A DNA stretch of 64,000 nt, taken from assembly GCF_008365405.1 (NCBI RefSeq), contig NZ_QOKV01000012.1, positions 1-64,000 of the forward strand, in the 5' to 3' direction. Positions 1-7,302 of the stretch are shown piece by piece. Made by a program: the position numbers and the translations under genes. Each line of letters starts with the position of its first letter. Positions within the stretch are counted from its first letter, which is position 1. The notes under the pieces are model-generated. The model worked only from the letters and a program-made list of their open reading frames with translations, ran no database searches and was not told the origin of the DNA. The stretch comes from Azospirillum brasilense (lineage in GTDB: Bacteria; Pseudomonadota; Alphaproteobacteria; Azospirillales; Azospirillaceae).

Positions 1-61
1 AACGCCTCAGCGCCGATGGTACTGCGTCTTAAGACGTGGGAGAGTAGGTCGCCGCCAGGTC
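1..61 (+). rRNA. rrf: 5S ribosomal RNA, 3' part
   Basis: The first ~61 bases match the 3' half of an alphaproteobacterial 5S rRNA, including the conserved stretches CGCCGATGGTACTGCG, GGGAGAGTAGG and a final CGCCAGGTC. The 5' half lies before the window. The gene ends an rRNA operon: a strong intrinsic terminator follows about 85 bases downstream and no tRNA is seen in between. Confidence 0.9.
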
Positions 62-144
62 ACCACGGCACACGCCACGCCATCCAAGGACGTGGACGCA
101 GCAGGTTTCACACACACTTGACAATCGACTTCATGAACGGCAAG

Positions 145-179
145 GCCGGCGCTTTCCCCTGTGGGAGGCGCCGGCTTTT
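145..179 (+). terminator. intrinsic terminator of the rRNA operon
   Basis: Perfect 8-bp stem GCCGGCGC (145-152) / GCGCCGGC (168-175), extended inside by CCC/GGG pairing, followed directly by TTTT (176-179). Position and orientation fit the end of the rRNA operon whose 5S gene is at the window start. Confidence 0.85.
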
Positions 180-207
180 CGTTGTGCTTGAGGTGTCGCT
201 GCGGGCC

Positions 208-267
208 CCCTCCCTACCCCTCCCCCCTCCCTACCCCTCCCCCGCCGCAGGCGGGGGAGGGGTAGGG
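208..267. repeat. CCCTACCCCTCCCCC palindrome (short member of the intergenic family)
   Basis: A 39-base near-perfect hairpin (229-267) with arms of the form CCCTACCCCTCCCCCGC, preceded by one more half-copy. It resembles the CCCTCTCCC/GGGAGAGGG palindromes found elsewhere in the window. The stop codon (231-233) and the last dozen or so codons of the flanking minus-strand gene lie inside it. Confidence 0.7.
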
Positions 268-467
268 TTGCCGGAGCGGTGGTCGAGTTGGGTCAGGATC
301 GTCTGGGCCTCGGTCAGCAGGGCGTCGCGGACGCGGATGTATTGGTCGAGGGAGGTCCCGGATCGTTGCCGCGCCTGCAAAGCGGCGATCTGGATGTCGA
401 GCGCGTCGAGATCGCGGTCGATGCATTTCAGCGCGTTGCGCGCCCGTTGCTCTTCCTGCGCGTTCAT
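231..467 (-). CDS. small hypothetical protein, 78 aa, coiled-coil-like
   Basis: Not recognised. The ATG at 467 is chosen because GGGAGGAG lies just upstream; longer in-frame starts lack a ribosome site. The product is charged and probably helical (MNAQEEQRARNALKCIDRDL at the start), with a heptad-like middle section and no membrane segment. The C-terminal GNPTPPPPAAGEG is encoded by the palindromic repeat, so the natural C-terminus may have been extended by repeat insertion. It is divergent from the small gene that follows. Function unknown. Confidence 0.55.
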   Translation of the reverse strand: MNAQEEQRARNALKCIDRDLDALDIQIAALQARQRSGTSLDQYIRVRDALLTEAQTILTQLDHRSGNPTPPPPAAGEG

Positions 468-545
468 GGCCACTCCTCCCGTGTCTGGTCTGGATTTCCG
501 GCGAATCGCATCCGAACGAGGTACGGCTTTTTGTTTTGATCTCCC

Positions 546-560
546 TGGCACTGCTTTTGC
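546..560 (+). promoter_or_regulatory. sigma-54 (-24/-12) promoter
   Basis: TGGCAC (546-551), five bases, then TTGC (557-560). The GG and GC dinucleotides are separated by exactly 10 bp, as in the consensus TGGCACG-N4-TTGC. A transcript would begin near 572, about 40 bases before the start codon at 614. No obvious enhancer repeat was recognised between here and the divergent gene. Confidence 0.7.
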
Positions 561-613
561 TGAACGAATTCCGTTCACGAGCGTCCGCTCGGCAAGCTGA
601 GAGGGAGACTACG

Positions 614-916
614 ATGGCGTCACGCGGAATCAATGCCGGTTTGGTGATTACGGTCGCTCAGAGTGCCATCGACTTTCTGTGGTCGCATTGGGACGGCTCG
701 TCCAAATCCGTCCGTTCGGCGCTGATGGCCTCGGAATTCTGGACGCTGCAAGCCTATGGCCGGCATGGCCAGTGGGTGCAGTCGGTCACCCGCGACGCGT
801 TGGTCGAGTTTCTCGGCAATTACATCGACCGGCGCCTGGAGGTCGGCGACAGCGAGGATCGGGCGGTCGCCACCGCGGTTTACCGTCTCACGGGCAAGAC
901 GGTGGGTGCGGTCTGA
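614..916 (+). CDS. hypothetical protein, 100 aa, predicted RpoN-dependent
   Basis: Not recognised. The start ATG at 614 is preceded by GAGGGAG at proper spacing; an in-frame upstream ATG (536) has no ribosome site and would place the sigma-54 promoter inside the gene. The product is soluble and alpha-helical in appearance, with many aromatic residues (DFLWSHWDG, FWTLQAYGRHGQW) and a charged C-terminal part. There is no signal peptide. The -24/-12 promoter 50-70 bases upstream suggests expression tied to nitrogen or another enhancer-dependent signal, by inference only. Confidence 0.7.
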   Translation: MASRGINAGLVITVAQSAIDFLWSHWDGSSKSVRSALMASEFWTLQAYGRHGQWVQSVTRDALVEFLGNYIDRRLEVGDSEDRAVATAVYRLTGKTVGAV

Positions 917-1003
917 GCGCAGGCTGAGGGCTGGGGTGCATGCTTTTTGTTCGGATGCCCATGGAGTGAGCAGTGCTTCCCATGGGCGTCCGGGAAGCGG
1001 ATG

Positions 1004-1192
1004 TCACTCGGGATCGGACCACAGCTTGCCGCCGCTGGCCCAGTCGCTCTTCTTCACGTCGTGGAAGATGACATCGACCGCCTCCGGGCTGCAGCCGAGC
1101 ACCGCGACCGAGGCGTCGGTGAGCGCCTTGGCGTAGGCGCGCTTCTGCTCTGGCGTGCGGCCTTCGAAAAGCTGAACGTTGATCAGCGGCAT
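1004..1192 (-). CDS. 4-oxalocrotonate tautomerase family protein, 62 aa
   Basis: Begins MPLINVQLFEGRTPEQKRAY: an N-terminal proline after the initiator Met serves as catalytic base in this family once Met is removed. Length (62 aa) and the following PEAVDVIFHDVKKSDWASGG segment match the small 4-OT/DmpI group, which interconverts enol and keto acids as a homohexamer. GGAAG precedes the start. It lies just downstream of a class II aldolase gene on the same strand, so the pair may handle a hydroxy- or keto-acid substrate; the true substrate is not evident. Confidence 0.9.
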   Translation of the reverse strand: MPLINVQLFEGRTPEQKRAYAKALTDASVAVLGCSPEAVDVIFHDVKKSDWASGGKLWSDPE

Positions 1193-1214
1193 CGTACTTC
1201 CATTCCCTCTGTTG

Positions 1215-1228
1215 CGGACCGCGGTCCG
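1215..1228. promoter_or_regulatory. 14-bp perfect palindrome CGGACCGCGGTCCG
   Basis: Perfect dyad in the 42-base gap between the aldolase stop and the tautomerase start, 23 bases before the tautomerase start codon. It could be an operator or part of a small RNA hairpin; there is no T tract, so it does not look like an intrinsic terminator. Confidence 0.3.
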
Positions 1229-1234
1229 GAAAGC

Positions 1235-2035
1235 TCAGTTTCTGTAGTCCGGGCAGCGCCGGTCCAGGCGTCGCAGCAGCGCCGGCCATTCCAGTTCGCC
1301 TTCGGGCTCCGGATCGGCGGTGAGCTGCCGGAAGGTCTTGTCGCACAGCTCCGGCGGCGGCGACACCAGTTCCGCGCCGGTTGCCTGCGCGGCGAGCTGC
1401 ATCCGGCAGGCCTTGTCCAGCATGTCCATCAGGCAGAAGGCCTCCGCCACCGTGCGCCCGGTCACCAGACTGCCGTGGTTGTGAAGCAGCATCGCCCGGC
1501 AGGAGCCGAGATTGGCGACGAGGCGGACCTTCTCGCTGTCGGTCAGGGCCAACCCCTCGTACCGATGGTAGGCGAGGTCGCGGTAGAAGCGCAGGGCGTG
1601 CTGGGACAGCGGGAGCAGCCCGTCCTTCAGCATCGACACCGCCACCGCCGCCTCGTTGTGGAGGTGCATGACGCAGCGCGCGTCCTCGCGCGCCGCATGG
1701 ACGGCGCCATGGATGACGAAGCCGGTGGCGTTCACGGGATGGGGGCTGTCGCCGATGATGGCGCCGTGGATGTCGATCTTCACAAGGTTGGAGGCGGTCA
1801 CCTCGTCGAAGGTCAGGCCGAAGGGGTTGATGAGAAAGCGCCCCGGCTCCCCCGGCACGGCCAGCGAGATGTGGGTGTAGATCAGGTCGTCCCAGCCGCG
1901 CTCGGCGACCAGACGGTAGGCGGCGGCGAGATCGACCCGCGCCTGCCACTCGGCGTCGCTGTGGCCGGCGTCATTGATGCCGGTATCGGCGATGCGCGGT
2001 CCGGCATGGACGAATGATCCGCGGGTGTCGGTCAT
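1235..2035 (-). CDS. class II aldolase/adducin family protein
   Basis: 266 aa. Typical class II aldolase fold signatures: LIYTHISLAVPGEPGRFLINP, a metal-binding region CVMHLHNEAA, and the third-histidine segment RAMLLHNHGSLVTGRTVAEA. Family members are zinc-dependent aldolases or epimerases acting on small sugar phosphates or hydroxy acids, but this subgroup (with an MTDTRGSFVHAG leader) is of uncertain substrate. The start at 2035 (ATG) is chosen because it opens the conserved N-terminal region; a much longer open frame upstream is non-coding. The tautomerase gene follows 42 bases downstream and is probably co-transcribed. Confidence 0.85.
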   Translation of the reverse strand: MTDTRGSFVHAGPRIADTGINDAGHSDAEWQARVDLAAAYRLVAERGWDDLIYTHISLAVPGEPGRFLINPFGLTFDEVTASNLVKIDIHGAIIGDSPHPVNATGFVIHGAVHAAREDARCVMHLHNEAAVAVSMLKDGLLPLSQHALRFYRDLAYHRYEGLALTDSEKVRLVANLGSCRAMLLHNHGSLVTGRTVAEAFCLMDMLDKACRMQLAAQATGAELVSPPPELCDKTFRQLTADPEPEGELEWPALLRRLDRRCPDYRN

Positions 2036-2254
2036 GGTCGGCTCCCGGTCTGTGCGATGAGCGGCGGAGCGTCGCACGGCGCGGCGCGGTTGTCCAAGCG
2101 GGACGCTGGAACTATTCCGGATTTCGGAAATCACTGGCCCGGCTTGATTGCGGTCCCTTAGACTGTGGGGCTTTCCGCCGCCGAGTGCACACCGATGACC
2201 ATGACCGCGCCAGTCTCCACCCCGTCCGACCGCAGCGCGCCGGAAGGGGGCCGG

Positions 2255-3685
2255 ATGGAGGATCAGGCGAAGCCCTCCATCCTCGTGGTGGACGACGAGG
2301 AGGGCATTTGCAGCTTCCTGTCGCGCGCGCTGGAGCGGCGGGGCTGGCGGGTCGAGGTGGCGGGCAGCGCCGAGGAGGGCGCCCAGAAGCTGGAGCGCAT
2401 CCACCCCGAGGTGATCATCCTCGACGTCGCCCTGCCGGGCCGCTCGGGGCTGGACTGGCTGAAGGAGCTGATGGCCGGCGGCTATGCCGGCGAGGTGATC
2501 CTGGTCACCGCCTTCGCCGACATGGACACCGCCATCGACGCCCTGCGCTCCGGCGCCGCGGATTTCGTGCTGAAGCCCTTCCGGGTCGAGCAGATCCTGA
2601 ACTCCATCGACCGCTGCGTCGAGCGCACCCGGCTGACCCGCGAGAACTACGTGCTGCGCCGGCAACTGTCGAAGAAGGACAGCGGGCGCGACGAGATCGT
2701 CGGGCGGTCGGACGCCATGATGCGGCTGCGCTCACTGGTCCAGCGGGTGGCGCCAACCCCGTCCACCGTGCTGATCCAGGGCGAGTCCGGCGTCGGCAAG
2801 GAACTGGTCGCCCGCGCGCTGCACGACCTGTCGCCGCGCGCCGACCGGCCCTTCGTGGCGGTGAACTGCGCGGCGATCTCCGCCGACCTGATCGAGGCGG
2901 AGCTGTTCGGCCACGCCCGCGGTGCCTTCACCGGGGCCAAGGACGCGCGCAAGGGCCTGTTCTACTACGCCCACGGCGGCACGCTGTTCCTGGACGAGAT
3001 CGGCGAGCTGTCGCTGACGTTGCAATCCAAGCTGCTGCGCGTTCTGGAGGAGCGGCGCATCCGCCCGGTCGGCAGCGAGCAGGAGGTGCCGGTGGACGTC
3101 CGCGTGGTCACCGCCACCAACCGCGACCTGAAGGCGGAGGCCGCGGCGGGGCGCTTCCGCCCGGACCTGTTCTACCGGCTGGAGGTGATGACCCTGACCA
3201 TCCCGCCGCTGCGCCAGCGCGCGGTGGACGTGCCGGAGCTGGCCGCGCTGTTCATGCGCTTCCTGCCGGCGCGGCTGGCCGTGCCGCCGCTGACCCTGAC
3301 GCCGGAGGTGACGCGGGCGTTGATGTGCCACTCCTGGCCCGGCAACGTGCGGGAGCTGCGCAACTTCGTGGAGCGGTCGCTGCTGCTCGGCGAATTCCCG
3401 CTCGACGATCTGGACACCGCCAACGCCGCGGCGGTGGAGGCGGGTCTGGCCGCGGACCCCAGCCTGTGCGCCGCGGCGGTGGCCGGGAACCCACCCTGCG
3501 CGCCCTGTCCGGTCCGCCACGTCCGCATGGACGGCGACAGCGACGTGCTGCCGCTGGCCGAGGTGGAGAAGCGCCACATCCTGACCGTGCTGGCGCGCTG
3601 CGACGGCAGCAAGACGCGCGCCGCCGACCTGCTGGGGGTGTCGCGCAAGACGCTGGACCGAAAATGCGTGGAATGGGGGGTGTGA
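2255..3685 (+). CDS. NtrC-family sigma-54-dependent response regulator
   Basis: About 476 aa from the ATG at 2255, which has GGAAGGGGG five bases upstream; an ATG at 2195 and a GTG at 2165 are in-frame alternatives without a ribosome site. Domains: receiver (acid pair VVDDEE, phospho-acceptor Asp57 in [10 protein letters not shown], Lys in LKPF); AAA+ ATPase with Walker A GESGVGKE, sigma-54 contact loop GAFTGA at residue ~223, and Walker [13 protein letters not shown]-terminal Fis-type helix-turn-helix ([18 protein letters not shown]). It should activate RpoN promoters from enhancer sites. The sensor kinase overlaps or abuts its 3' end. The nearby divergent fdhE/fdoGHI promoters are sigma-54 type with repeated dyads, so a formate-dehydrogenase regulator is the leading inference. 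Confidence 0.95.
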   Translation: MEDQAKPSILVVDDEEGICSFLSRALERRGWRVEVAGSAEEGAQKLERIHPEVIILDVALPGRSGLDWLKELMAGGYAGEVILVTAFADMDTAIDALRSGAADFVLKPFRVEQILNSIDRCVERTRLTRENYVLRRQLSKKDSGRDEIVGRSDAMMRLRSLVQRVAPTPSTVLIQGESGVGKELVARALHDLSPRADRPFVAVNCAAISADLIEAELFGHARGAFTGAKDARKGLFYYAHGGTLFLDEIGELSLTLQSKLLRVLEERRIRPVGSEQEVPVDVRVVTATNRDLKAEAAAGRFRPDLFYRLEVMTLTIPPLRQRAVDVPELAALFMRFLPARLAVPPLTLTPEVTRALMCHSWPGNVRELRNFVERSLLLGEFPLDDLDTANAAAVEAGLAADPSLCAAAVAGNPPCAPCPVRHVRMDGDSDVLPLAEVEKRHILTVLARCDGSKTRAADLLGVSRKTLDRKCVEWGV

Positions 3686-3717
3686 CGCCCCAATTTCCGA
3701 CGCCCCGCTCCAATCCG

Positions 3718-5823
3718 ATGAAGCGGCTGGCGGCGGCCTACGCGGAGTCGGTGCGGCTCAAGCTGCTGGCGCTGGTGCTGGCGCCGCTGCTGGTCGGCGC
3801 GCCGGTGCTGCTGATGATCGTCTGGGCCTGGGGGACGCAGGGCTACGACCAGCTTCTGGTGAACAAGGTCAGCTCCGACCTGGGGACGGCGCGGCAGTTC
3901 TTCGACCGGGTGCAGATGTCGCTGCGCAACGGGCTGGAGGGGGTGGCGACCTCCCACCGTTTGGCCCTGGTGCTGGAGCGCGGCACACCGGCCGATCTGC
4001 GCCGGCTGCTCGACGAGGAGGCCGAGGAGCAGGGGCTGGACTATCTGCTGCTGCTCGACGCCGGGGGCATGGTGCGGGCGGGCGGGTCCTTCGCCGTCCC
4101 GGCGGACCGCAGCGGCTGGTCGGTGGTGCGCGAGGCGCTGCACGGCTACGCGCAGCACGGGCTGGAGGTCTTCGCCCCGGCGGAGCTTGAGGCGCTGAAC
4201 CCGGCGCTGCGCCGGGCCGCCCACACGCCGCTGGTGCCGACCCGCGCCGCCCGGCCCGATCCGCGCAATGTCGAAAATCATGGGGCCGAGGACCGTGGGC
4301 TGGTGATCCAGGTCGCCATTCCCTTCGACGGGCCGGACGGCCGGCTGCTCGGGGTGCTGGAAGGCGGGGTGCTGCTGAACGGCAACCAGGGCATCGTCGA
4401 CCGGCTGAACACCATCGTCTATCAGGACGCCTCGCTGCCGCTGGGCAGCCAGGGCACCGCCACGCTGTTCCTGGGCGACACCCGCATCGCCACCAACGTC
4501 CGGCTGTTCGAAGGGCAGCGGGCGCTGGGCACGCGGGCGTCGCAGGCGGTGGCGGAGAAGGTGCTGGACCGCGGCGAGCCGTGGCTGGGCTCGGCCTTCG
4601 TGGTCAACGACACCTACGTGTCGGGCTATCAGCCGCTGGCCGACACCGCCGGGCGGCGGATCGGCATGCTCTATGTCGGGTTCCTGGAATCGCCGCTGCG
4701 CGACACGCTGTACAAGGCGCTGGCCGGGCTGTTCCTGCTGTTCCTGCTGGTGTCGGGGCTGGGGACGCTGGTCGGCCTGCGCGGCGCGCGGGCCATCTTC
4801 CGGCCGCTGGAGCGCATGGCCGGCGTCATCGTCCGCATCGAGCGGGGCGAGGATTCCGCGCGCATCGGCCCCACCGCCAGTCGGGACGAGCTGGGGCGGC
4901 TGGCCCGCGCCTTCGACCATCTGCTGGATTCCGTGGCGGCGCGGCGGTGGGAGCTTCAGCGCTCCGCCGAGGAGCTGGACCGCAAGGTGGCGCTGCGCAC
5001 CGCCGCGCTGGAGGAGGCCAACGCCACGCTGCGCCGCGCCCAGCAGCAGCTGGTGATGAACGAGAAGCTGACCGCCATCGGCGAGCTGACCGCCGGGGTG
5101 GCGCACGAGATCAACAACCCGGTCGCGGTGATCCAGGGCAACCTCGACCTGCTGCGCGAGGTGCTGGGCGACGGGATCGAGCCGGTGCGCCAGGAGGTCC
5201 GGCTGATCGACGAGCAGACCCGGCGCATCCACGCCATCGTGACCAAGCTGCTGCAATTCGCCCGGCCCGGCGACTTCGCCGGCTACGCCGAGCCGACCGA
5301 CGTGAACGGCGTGCTGTCCGACTGTCTGGTGCTGACCCGGCACAACCTGAACCGGGCGCGGGTCGTGGTGACGCTGAAGGCCGAGGCGGGCGGGCCGGTG
5401 GAGATGAACCGCGGCGAGCTTCAGCAGGTGCTGATCAACCTGATCGTCAACGCCATGCAGGCGATGCCGGAGGGCGGGAGCCTGACGCTGGACAGCCGCG
5501 ACATCGGTCCGGACGAGCGTTTGCCGGGGGCGGAGCCCTTCGAAGGGGTGCTGGTGGGGGTCGAGGACACCGGCCACGGCATCGCCGCGGGCGATCTGGC
5601 CCGCATCTTCGACCCGTTCTTCACCACCAAGAAGCAGACCGGGACGGGGCTCGGCCTGTCGATCAGCTACGCCATCGTCCAGCGCTACGGCGGGCGAATC
5701 ACGGTGGAGAGCGTTCCGGGGCGCGGCACCCGCTTCACCCTGTGGCTGCGGCGGCAGGCCGTCTATTCCGACCAGCCGACCGCGCCCTTCTTCGCCGCCC
5801 AGCGGATCACCGCGGGGGGCTGA
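3718..5823 (+). CDS. membrane sensor histidine kinase with periplasmic Cache-like domain
   Basis: 701 aa from ATG 3718; ATGs at 3664 and 3673 overlapping the regulator gene are alternatives, none with a clear ribosome site, so translational coupling is likely. Order: TM1 (residues ~15-38), long periplasmic sensor region (~40-335; double-Cache-like, with VIQVAIPFDGPDG and YVSGYQPLADTAGRRIGMLYVGF), TM2 (~339-360), HAMP, a short coiled coil, then HisKA with His463 in GVAHEINNP and HATPase_c with NLIVNAMQAMPEGG, DTGHGI and TGTGLGLSI boxes. It is the NtrB-like partner of the preceding sigma-54 regulator. Its ligand is unknown; context points to formate or a related C1/redox cue. Confidence 0.93.
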   Translation: MKRLAAAYAESVRLKLLALVLAPLLVGAPVLLMIVWAWGTQGYDQLLVNKVSSDLGTARQFFDRVQMSLRNGLEGVATSHRLALVLERGTPADLRRLLDEEAEEQGLDYLLLLDAGGMVRAGGSFAVPADRSGWSVVREALHGYAQHGLEVFAPAELEALNPALRRAAHTPLVPTRAARPDPRNVENHGAEDRGLVIQVAIPFDGPDGRLLGVLEGGVLLNGNQGIVDRLNTIVYQDASLPLGSQGTATLFLGDTRIATNVRLFEGQRALGTRASQAVAEKVLDRGEPWLGSAFVVNDTYVSGYQPLADTAGRRIGMLYVGFLESPLRDTLYKALAGLFLLFLLVSGLGTLVGLRGARAIFRPLERMAGVIVRIERGEDSARIGPTASRDELGRLARAFDHLLDSVAARRWELQRSAEELDRKVALRTAALEEANATLRRAQQQLVMNEKLTAIGELTAGVAHEINNPVAVIQGNLDLLREVLGDGIEPVRQEVRLIDEQTRRIHAIVTKLLQFARPGDFAGYAEPTDVNGVLSDCLVLTRHNLNRARVVVTLKAEAGGPVEMNRGELQQVLINLIVNAMQAMPEGGSLTLDSRDIGPDERLPGAEPFEGVLVGVEDTGHGIAAGDLARIFDPFFTTKKQTGTGLGLSISYAIVQRYGGRITVESVPGRGTRFTLWLRRQAVYSDQPTAPFFAAQRITAGG

Positions 5824-5845
5824 TCCCCCTTGACCCGGCGTCTCT

Positions 5846-6730
5846 TTACCCAGCAACCGTCAGGAACGGGTTGACGCCGATGCGGCGGTACTCCTCCTCG
5901 CCCAGCAGCAGGTCGAGCGCCAGGGTGGCCAAGTCGTCGGCCACCGGGTCGAGGCTCGGCGCCTTGTCCAGGAACAGCAGCTTCAGATAGCTGTGGCAGG
6001 CGTCGCAGGTCTCCGCCCGCACCGCGCCGTTGGCCTCCGTGCCGTCCGCCCCTTCGACGAAGCGCTGGGACACGTCCTTGCCATCGCCGCAGGCCACGCA
6101 GGACGAGCGCACATGGTGCCAGGCGGTGTGGCAGATCCCGCAATGGAGATAGCGCAGGCCGCCGCTCTCCATGCCGACCTGCAACACCCCGGCGACCGGC
6201 GCGCCGCCGCAGACCGGGCAGGCCGTGGCGGTGGCGTGGGTGGTCACCGGCGCCGGGACGAGCGCCGCGGCGTGGCGCGTCCAGGCGGTCTGGAAGGCGG
6301 CGGCCAGGAAGGGTGCTGCGGCGAGGTCGCACTCCTCCAGCGCGTCGCCGGCCCAGCGCCCGGCCAGCGCCTCCAGGGTGTCGGCGTCGGACGTGGCGAG
6401 CGCGGTCAGGGCTTCGCGCGCGCCGCCGGGCAGGCTGCTCAGCCGGGCGGCCAGGGCGCGCAGGTCGGCGGCCCATTGCTCCTCCGGCGGCAGGGCGGCG
6501 GGGGTGGCGGCCACCGCCGCCTGGGCGTCGGCCAGCGTGGCGACGAAGCGCAGCCAATCGCCCATGGCGTGCCCCTCCGCCAGCGCGCGCAGGCGCGCCG
6601 CCCGCCGGGCGAAGATCGCCGCGTCGGGCAGGCGCAGCGGAGCCGGCGACTGGCCCGGCACCAGACCGGCGGCCGCCATGGCGGCGGCGGTCGCTTCGGA
6701 AATCGGAGCGTCGGAGGAAGAGGCGGTCAT
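5846..6730 (-). CDS. fdhE: formate dehydrogenase accessory protein FdhE
   Basis: 294 aa. The C-terminal half has the four CxxC-type pairs of FdhE, a rubredoxin-like iron-binding module: CPVCGG, CGICHTAW, CVACG and CDACHSYLK. FdhE is needed for assembly or late maturation of respiratory formate dehydrogenases. ATG 6730 is chosen over a GTG at 6748 because GGGAAAG lies upstream. It is convergent with the kinase gene and divergent from the fdo structural operon. A sigma-54 promoter on the minus strand sits about 50-65 bases upstream. Confidence 0.95.
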   Translation of the reverse strand: MTASSSDAPISEATAAAMAAAGLVPGQSPAPLRLPDAAIFARRAARLRALAEGHAMGDWLRFVATLADAQAAVAATPAALPPEEQWAADLRALAARLSSLPGGAREALTALATSDADTLEALAGRWAGDALEECDLAAAPFLAAAFQTAWTRHAAALVPAPVTTHATATACPVCGGAPVAGVLQVGMESGGLRYLHCGICHTAWHHVRSSCVACGDGKDVSQRFVEGADGTEANGAVRAETCDACHSYLKLLFLDKAPSLDPVADDLATLALDLLLGEEEYRRIGVNPFLTVAG

Positions 6731-6781
6731 GGTGGCTTTCCCGGTCACGAATCACGAACAGTAAAGAAGGGATAGCACAGC

Positions 6782-6796
6782 GCAAGAACGGTGCCA
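6782..6796 (-). promoter_or_regulatory. sigma-54 promoter of fdhE
   Basis: Read on the minus strand: TGGCAC (6796-6791), five bases, TTGC (6785-6782), i.e. TGGCACCGTTCTTGC, with exact 10-bp GG-GC spacing. Predicted transcript start is near 6770, ~40 bases before the fdhE ATG. Confidence 0.75.
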
Positions 6797-6810
6797 GGGG
6801 GACCTGTATT

Positions 6811-7017
6811 CCCTCTCCCGCCTCGGGAGAGGGAAGGGGCCCACGCAAAGCGTGGGAGGGGTGAGGGTACCGGCAACGGGCAGGGGCGTTGATTCTCGGA
6901 CGACCCTCACCCGGCTCTCAGCGGATGCCAGGGGCATCCGCCTGTCGCCGTCAGCGCTGGCTTTCAGCCAGCGTGAGAGGCGCCTGCGGCGCCACCCTCT
7001 CCCGGGGCGGGAGAGGG
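6811..7017. repeat. composite intergenic palindrome, copy A
   Basis: Starts with a CCCTCTCCCG / CGGGAGAGGG hairpin (6811-6833), then a CCCACGC/GCGTGGG hairpin and GTGAGGGT; after a spacer the mirror image follows (ACCCTCACCC, small hairpins, CCCTCTCCCGGGGCGGGAGAGGG ending 7017, given here without the loop). This copy carries extra internal hairpins (for example around 6954-6972) and is longer than its relatives. It lies between the two divergent sigma-54 promoters. Confidence 0.85.
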
Positions 7018-7057
7018 AATGGACACCCCCGACAGATTGTCCTCCACACAAAGGTTA

Positions 7058-7095
7058 GGGACATTTTGTCCATCGCCGGCTGGACAAAATGTCCC
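7058..7095. promoter_or_regulatory. tandem dyads, candidate enhancer (UAS) for an NtrC-type activator
   Basis: Two copies of the palindrome GGACA-N3-TGTCC (7059-7071 with TTT and 7082-7094 with AAA), 23 bp centre to centre, about two helical turns. Together they also form a 15-bp-arm inverted repeat with an 8-base centre. They lie ~120 bp before the predicted fdoG transcript start and ~300 bp before that of fdhE, typical distances for sigma-54 enhancers. The adjacent NtrC-family regulator is the obvious candidate ligand. Confidence 0.65.
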
Positions 7096-7169
7096 TCGGC
7101 GCGGTGCGGGCATGGCCGGCCCGTCCGTCCGCCCCAGCAAACTCCCCGCATTCCGCCCATGGCCCCGGC

Positions 7170-7184
7170 TGGCACGGAATCTGC
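7170..7184 (+). promoter_or_regulatory. sigma-54 promoter of the fdoGHI operon
   Basis: TGGCACGGAATCTGC: the -24 element TGGCACG is a perfect match and the -12 element is CTGC, with the correct 10-bp spacing between GG and GC. Predicted transcript start near 7196, leaving a ~107-base leader before the fdoG ATG. Confidence 0.8.
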
Positions 7185-7302
7185 CCTTTGGAGGATGCGC
7201 CGCTTCGGCCGGGTCACCCCGGACGGTGCGGCGCCCCGGCTCCAGGCGCACAAGCGCCGGGCCGGCACATCCTGACATCAGGGCCGACACCAGGGAGGTT
7301 TC

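Larger units (their letters stand above)
6731..7302. other. 572-bp intergenic region between fdhE and fdoG
   Basis: No gene is supported. It contains a minus-strand sigma-54 promoter (6782-6796), a composite palindromic repeat (6811-7017), two tandem GGACA-N3-TGTCC dyads (7059-7094), a plus-strand sigma-54 promoter (7170-7184) and a GC-rich leader of ~105 bases ending in AGGGAGG before the fdoG start. Confidence 0.8.

Noticed and set aside
61..144. tRNA gene after 5S rRNA
   Set aside because: No cloverleaf or CCA-adjacent acceptor stem could be formed before the terminator.
2115..2129. TTCCG-N5-CGGAA dyad upstream of the regulator gene
   Set aside because: Arms of only 5 bp in GC-rich DNA are expected often by chance, and there is no second copy.
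2133..2152. Possible sigma-54 promoter TGGCCCG...TTGC before the NtrC-family regulator
   Set aside because: The GG to GC spacing is 12 bp instead of 10, which is not tolerated by sigma-54 holoenzyme.
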